Origin: Acanthosepion esculentum
Lineage: Eukaryota; Mollusca; Cephalopoda; Sepiida; Sepiidae
Direction: 5' to 3'
Length of the DNA: 64,000 bases
Assembly: GCA_964036315.1 (NCBI GenBank)
Contig: OZ038479.1
Location: 62,767,804 to 62,831,803, forward strand
Part shown: positions 63,938-64,000 of the stretch, piece by piece
Numbering within the stretch: the first letter of the stretch is position 1
Layout: every line of letters starts with the position of its first letter
Notes under the pieces: model-generated
What the model was told of the DNA's origin: nothing
Database searches by the model: none
The model's input: the letters and a program-made list of their open reading frames with translations, nothing else
Translations under genes and position numbers: made by a program

Positions 63938-64000
63938 CTGCATATTTTGGTATTTTTCAATAGGAAAGTTAGAAAACATATTGAAATATTGCATCTTTTG

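Larger units (their letters stand above)
1..64000 (+). repeat. 102-bp AT-rich satellite array (whole window)
   Basis: Every line of the window reads as the same roughly 102-bp unit in the same orientation, about 627 copies, with no unique sequence between copies. The consensus has about 42 A, 37 T, 15 G and 8 C, so it is 22.5% G+C with G exceeding C on the given strand, and it has no CpG. Monomers differ from each other by a few substitutions and by rare indels of 1-15 bp. Both window edges lie inside monomers, so the array continues in both directions. Arrays of this purity and length are typical of eukaryotic constitutive heterochromatin; location and species cannot be told from sequence alone. 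No interruption of more than a few bases was found, so every stretch of the window is accounted for by this repeat. Confidence 0.99.
58741..64000 (+). repeat. Diverged right-hand zone with a 508-bp HOR
   Basis: Monomers here mostly have ttttggtatttttcaatag, ttgttatatttttcaatag and ttttggtctttttcaatag cores and many private changes (gttataatgc, caatacaaaag, gaatccaaatagg, cttagaatgc). A five-monomer, 508-bp block recurs. Its gaatccaaata is at 58880, 59388, 61427 and 61935, and its caatgggaaag has atggg at 59121, 61160, 61668 and 63654. Each block holds a 2-bp-short junction (gaaaacaatgaaat or gaaaagaatgaaat) at 59033, 61072, 61580 and 63566. Copies at 61072-61579 and 61580-62040 are directly adjacent. 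Confidence 0.85.

Noticed and set aside
1..64000. CRISPR array
   Set aside because: Units adjoin directly and all parts of the unit repeat; there are no unique spacers between constant repeats and no cas-like genes.
1..64000. CENP-B box or other CpG-containing centromere protein site
   Set aside because: The box requires TTCG and CGGG words. The consensus has no CpG and no CGGG was seen, so a centromeric role can be neither supported nor excluded on this basis.
1..64000. Telomeric repeats, rRNA, tRNA or other RNA genes
   Set aside because: No short G-rich telomere-like repeat and no sequence departing from the 102-bp satellite was found.
1..64000. Bacterial or plasmid iterons, or a phage repeat region
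   Set aside because: The scale (over 600 units), hierarchical HORs and absence of any gene within 64 kb do not fit prokaryotic iterons and fit eukaryotic satellite DNA.

Overview
The whole 64 kb window is one uninterrupted, AT-rich tandem satellite array. I found no unique-sequence gene, RNA gene, transposon, CRISPR array or other non-repeat DNA anywhere in it. All copies run in the same orientation, and both window edges fall inside the array, so neither end of the array is seen. The repeat unit is 102 bp, giving about 627 monomers. The consensus is about 22.5% G+C and contains no CpG. Each monomer is an old duplication of a 51-bp unit: half A begins ttgcatcttttg and half B begins ctgcatattttgg, and by hand alignment they match at 40 of 51 positions. 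Long, pure, hierarchically reamplified satellite of this kind points to eukaryotic heterochromatin (centromeric, pericentromeric, subtelomeric or sex-chromosome). The sequence alone does not identify the species or the chromosomal site.

Layout. 1-1760: monomers mostly with the B core ttttggtatttatcaatag and a gaaacattgc junction. 1761-5956: more diverged monomers with the B core ttttggtatttttcaatag, containing A/B chimeric half-units. 5957-17000: interlocking segmental copies (offsets 1424, 3568 and about 6.7-6.9 kb) plus a 408-bp higher-order repeat (HOR) at 11.8-13.6 kb. 17.0-32.5 kb: one amplification family marked by a shared 1-bp deletion present in eleven copies. 30.1-36.0 kb: a 1225-bp tandem copy and a family marked by gaatttaaaaagg. 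36.2-39.7 kb: 1325-bp and 919-bp copies. 39.85-43.8 kb: two nearly perfect 1936-bp copies. 43.9-51.0 kb: blocks repeated at offsets 2652, 1325 and 3977. 51.0-51.35 kb: a 203-bp dimer. 51.8-58.74 kb: a HOR that switches between 10-mer (1020 bp), 13-mer (1326 bp) and 6-mer (611 bp) forms. 58.74-64.0 kb: a diverged zone with a 508-bp HOR, resembling the diverged zone at the left.

There are no genes to work together here. The very long open reading frames on both strands, up to 1158 codons, arise because 51 and 102 are multiples of 3, so any stop-free frame of the unit stays open until an indel. They are not annotated as genes. The points of interest are the dimeric 51-bp origin, the layered HOR history that diagnostic mutations make readable, chimeras between half-units, an exact POU octamer (ATGCAAAT) in most monomers, and the absence of any insertion over 64 kb.
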